Below the pieces are notes generated by a model. The model saw only the letters and a list, made by a program, of their open reading frames with translations, had not been told where the DNA came from and made no database searches. The translations under genes were made by a program, and so were the position numbers. 8,272 nt of DNA from an uncultured Oscillospiraceae bacterium. GTDB taxonomy: Bacteria > Bacillota_A > Clostridia > Oscillospirales > Oscillospiraceae. How positions within the stretch are numbered: position 1 is the first letter of the stretch; each line of letters starts with the position of its first letter. Shown in pieces: positions 7,007-8,272 of the stretch. The stretch covers positions 1 through 8,272 of the forward strand of contig CAAEOU010000006.1 of the NCBI GenBank assembly GCA_900757695.1, written 5' to 3'.

Positions 7007-7042
7007 ATCCCGCACAGAACCATGGAAGGCTCTGTGCGGGAT
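7007..7042. terminator. Shared terminator hairpin between convergent genes
   Basis: A perfect 12-bp stem (7007-7018 with 7031-7042; arm ATCCCGCACAGA) has a 12-base loop. It starts 5 bases after the Fe-S gene stop and ends 5 bases from the stop of the opposite gene. The plus-side T-tract is short (GCTTTCT) and the minus-side tail is AT-rich, so it most likely terminates both genes, with moderate strength. Confidence 0.7.
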
Positions 7043-7047
7043 GCTTT

Positions 7048-7533
7048 CTACATTCCGGTTGGATTCGGGGCTACCTGATTGATGATGGCGTGGACGCCGT
7101 AGAGGTAGTCCTCCTGCTCCGCATAGCGCTCGTTATCACAAAAGACGTTCAGCGCATCGGAAATATATTCCCGCTGGTGCTCCGTGAGCTTGGAGACCAG
7201 CGCCGGGTTGGACAGCACCCGAAGGTCCTGGGCCAGATAGGCGTAGCTGGTGCCCGGATGGATCCGGGTGATGGTATAAAACTCCTCCAGTGCAGAGGAA
7301 AGCTTGGGATTGGGGCTGATGATCTCTTCCCGAATCTGCTCCATGGCCTCCAGACAGATGGTGGAGGCGGTATCCTCCAGCGCAGCGGTGTTGGCATTGG
7401 CCCGAAAGGCCATACAGCCCAGCACAATGCAGGCCGCAAGCAGCAGCACCACCAGTGCCCTGCACCATGCGGGGATCCCTGCGCCCTGTGGCTCCGGCAT
7501 CAGGACATCCTGCGGTTCCATGGTCTCGTCCAT
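7048..7533 (-). CDS. Small single-pass membrane protein, unknown function
   Basis: A 161-residue protein I do not recognise. It has a short acidic, Met/Pro-rich N-terminus (1-22), one transmembrane helix (about 25-43, LVVLLLAACIVLGC core), and a mostly helical, charged domain of about 115 residues that probably sits outside the cell, ending in PNPTGM. Cys24, Cys35 and Cys40 lie in or at the helix. The helix is too deep, and followed by FRANAN rather than a clear cleavage site, so it is more likely an anchor than a signal peptide. ATG 7533 is chosen because GGAGGAG (7545-7539) precedes it; a longer in-frame start at 7611 lies upstream of the predicted promoter and is rejected. It is monocistronic here and convergent with the Mo-enzyme operon, so there is no operon evidence linking the two. 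Confidence 0.75.
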   Translation of the reverse strand: MDETMEPQDVLMPEPQGAGIPAWCRALVVLLLAACIVLGCMAFRANANTAALEDTASTICLEAMEQIREEIISPNPKLSSALEEFYTITRIHPGTSYAYLAQDLRVLSNPALVSKLTEHQREYISDALNVFCDNERYAEQEDYLYGVHAIINQVAPNPTGM

Positions 7534-7558
7534 TTCATCTCCTCCAATTCTGTATACC

Positions 7559-7587
7559 AGTATATCATGGGGAGATTTTCTGCGCAA
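7559..7587 (-). promoter_or_regulatory. Sigma-A promoter of the small membrane protein gene
   Basis: On the minus strand TTGCGC (7587-7582), a 17-base spacer and TATACT (7564-7559) form a plausible promoter. Transcription would start near 7552, leaving a leader of only about 20 bases that holds the ribosome site. This supports the short ATG start at 7533. Confidence 0.6.
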
Positions 7588-7660
7588 GTGTATTTCGGAC
7601 GGATGTGGCATCCTTGAATCGCTGTCGTTTTACTGCGGTAAAGTTTTTTTCGAAAACCTA

Positions 7661-7689
7661 TTGACAAATGAAAAAAAGGGGGGTATAAT
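7661..7689 (+). promoter_or_regulatory. Consensus sigma-A promoter of the T-box transcript
   Basis: TTGACA (7661-7666), a 17-base spacer and TATAAT (7684-7689) match the sigma-A consensus at all 12 positions. Transcription should start near 7696, just ahead of T-box stem I. Strong constitutive initiation followed by T-box attenuation is the normal design. Confidence 0.9.
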
Positions 7690-7695
7690 GCGAGC

Positions 7696-7960
7696 ATATC
7701 AAAACCGATGAACAAGAAGAGTAGCTCAGGCAGAACTTCTCAGAGAGCTGTGGATGGTGGGATCACAGCAGGGGAGCCGAAAGTGAATGGACTTGTGAGG
7801 GTGCCTTGAACGGATTCGTCCCAGTAGATGGCAACGGGGGTTCCAGCCCGTTACAGCAGTGGAGCGCATGACTGTGCGCAGAGCGGATGCATTGCATCAA
7901 TTAGGGTGGTACCGCAGGAGTTAGCTCTTGTCCCTTATGTGGGGATAAGGGCGTTTTTTT
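7696..7960 (+). promoter_or_regulatory. T-box riboswitch, tryptophan specifier (UGG)
   Basis: The leader senses uncharged tRNA-Trp and lets transcription continue into the downstream gene when tryptophan is scarce. Stem I base: ACAAG (7712-7716) pairs with CTTGT (7792-7796). The specifier loop has AGTA on its 5' side (7720-7723) and GAA-TGG-A on its 3' side, so the specifier codon is TGG at 7788-7790. The distal part has AGAGAG (7742-7747) and a GCTGTG/CACAGC helix (7747-7752, 7764-7769). Further hairpins are AACGGG/CCCGTT and GCGCA/TGCGC (about 7843-7877). The T-box AGGGTGGTACCGC is at 7903-7915. Antiterminator: AGGG (7903-7906) pairs with CCCT (7932-7935), and CAGGAG (7915-7920) with CTCTTG (7925-7930), leaving the 7-base TGGTACC bulge that binds the tRNA end. 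Confidence 0.95.
7932..7960 (+). terminator. T-box attenuator terminator
   Basis: CCCTTAT (7932-7938) and ATAAGGG (7945-7951) form a 7-bp stem with a 6-base loop, followed by seven Ts (7954-7960). Its left arm shares CCCT (7932-7935) with the antiterminator, so the two folds exclude each other. Confidence 0.9.
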
Positions 7961-8025
7961 ATACCTTCCCCGGCATTTGATCCGTTGTTCTCAGTCGAAT
8001 CTATTATTTTAGGAGGACATTCCCA

Positions 8026-8272
8026 ATGAAAAACGTGAAATTTGTCAAGAAGGCACTCGCTATGGTCATGGCAGCTGCCATGAGCCTGAGCATGGCTGCA
8101 TGCGGCGCTTCCGCCACTTCTTCCGCAGCATCTGCGGCTTCCGCCGCTTCCGCCGCTTCCAATGCAGCCCCTGCTGAGACCCAGGCGGCATCCACAGCAG
8201 GGGAGACCGCCAATACCGCCGAGGGAACGGTCTACAAGGTCGGTATTGTTAAGTACGTAGATGACGCTTCCC
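8026..8272 (+). CDS. trpX: ABC transporter substrate-binding lipoprotein, TrpX-like, 3' end beyond right edge
   Basis: The first 82 codons of a solute-binding lipoprotein. A lipoprotein signal peptide (basic MKNVKFVKK, hydrophobic 10-25, lipobox MAAC with lipidated C26) is followed by a low-complexity Ala/Ser then Ala/Thr/Glu linker (27-67) encoded partly by tandem GCTTCCGCC units (8137-8160). The mature domain starts YKVGIVKYVDDAS (70-82), the characteristic first strand of the PF04392 (ABC_sub_bind) family. AGGAGG (8011-8016) lies 9 bases upstream of the start. The Trp T-box in its leader points to tryptophan as ligand, in agreement with known Trp-regulated TrpXYZ systems of Firmicutes. A permease and an ATPase gene would be expected just past the right edge. 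The family is clear from the motif; Trp specificity rests on the riboswitch and not on the protein itself, since the ligand-binding part is not in the window. Confidence 0.85.
   Translation, partial: MKNVKFVKKALAMVMAAAMSLSMAACGASATSSAASAASAASAASNAAPAETQAASTAGETANTAEGTVYKVGIVKYVDDAS

Noticed and set aside
6118..7023. A 301-codon minus-strand frame opposite the Fe-S subunit
   Set aside because: The plus strand has 16 correctly spaced cluster cysteines, so the antisense frame is a shadow.
7090..7617. A 175-codon plus-strand frame opposite the small membrane protein
   Set aside because: It has no ribosome site or promoter, whereas the minus strand has a promoter, ribosome site and transmembrane helix.
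7626..7659. Short hairpin TTTAC-TGCG-GTAAA followed by a T-run, resembling a terminator
   Set aside because: The stem is 5 bp and mostly A/T, and no plus-strand gene ends upstream; probably chance AT-rich promoter-region sequence.
8137..8160. Tandem GCTTCCGCC units
   Set aside because: They are in frame and encode an Ala/Ala/Ser lipoprotein linker; ordinary low-complexity coding sequence and not a repeat element.
1..8272. CRISPR array, insertion sequence, tRNA/rRNA genes or phage attachment sites
   Set aside because: I saw no spaced direct repeats, transposase motifs, tRNA cloverleaf or rRNA segments on either strand; the tRNA-like CCA-pairing segment near 7907 belongs to the T-box.

Overview
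The window looks like chromosomal DNA from a GC-rich, low-oxygen gut-type Clostridia (Oscillospiraceae-like). The reasons are strong AGGAGG-type ribosome sites, AT-rich sigma-A promoters between GC-rich genes, a classical T-box riboswitch, a clostridial Ser/Thr-kinase and zinc-ribbon protein pair, and an oxygen-sensitive-looking Mo/Fe-S enzyme. The taxon is inferred; no rRNA or other marker gene is present.

Layout. (1) 1-1590, minus strand: the first 530 codons of a PknB-like protein kinase that runs off the left edge. It starts at a TTG, and its catalytic loop and DFG motif are non-canonical. (2) 1591-1844: a divergent intergenic region with candidate promoters for both flanking genes. (3) 1845-3296, plus: a 483-residue membrane protein with an N-terminal zinc ribbon, one transmembrane helix and three extracellular Big_2 (Ig-like) domains, closed by a 14-bp-stem terminator. 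(4) 3371-7042, plus: a self-contained two-gene transcription unit with a consensus promoter, a leader holding inverted repeats, a 913-residue molybdopterin enzyme, a 265-residue Fe-S partner and a terminator hairpin. The pair has the architecture of pyrogallol-phloroglucinol transhydroxylase (large MGD subunit without Fe-S cluster; small subunit = ferredoxin domains plus transthyretin-like C-terminal domain). The small subunit has cysteines for four clusters rather than three, and the large subunit's substrate pocket looks diverged. (5) 7048-7533, minus: a convergent 161-residue single-pass membrane protein of unknown function. (6) 7661-8272, plus: a perfect-consensus promoter, a complete T-box leader with tryptophan specifier codon UGG, and the first 82 codons of a lipoprotein of the TrpX-type ABC substrate-binding family, which runs off the right edge.

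How they fit. The kinase and the zinc-ribbon/Big_2 protein probably form an envelope signalling pair. The Mo enzyme and its Fe-S subunit form one cytoplasmic complex, most likely for hydroxyl transfer or reductive chemistry on polyhydroxylated aromatics (plant polyphenol breakdown products). The T-box couples uptake, probably of tryptophan, to uncharged tRNA-Trp. The most interesting item is the Mo/Fe-S operon: the fold and cofactor plan are recognisable, but the substrate is not determined.
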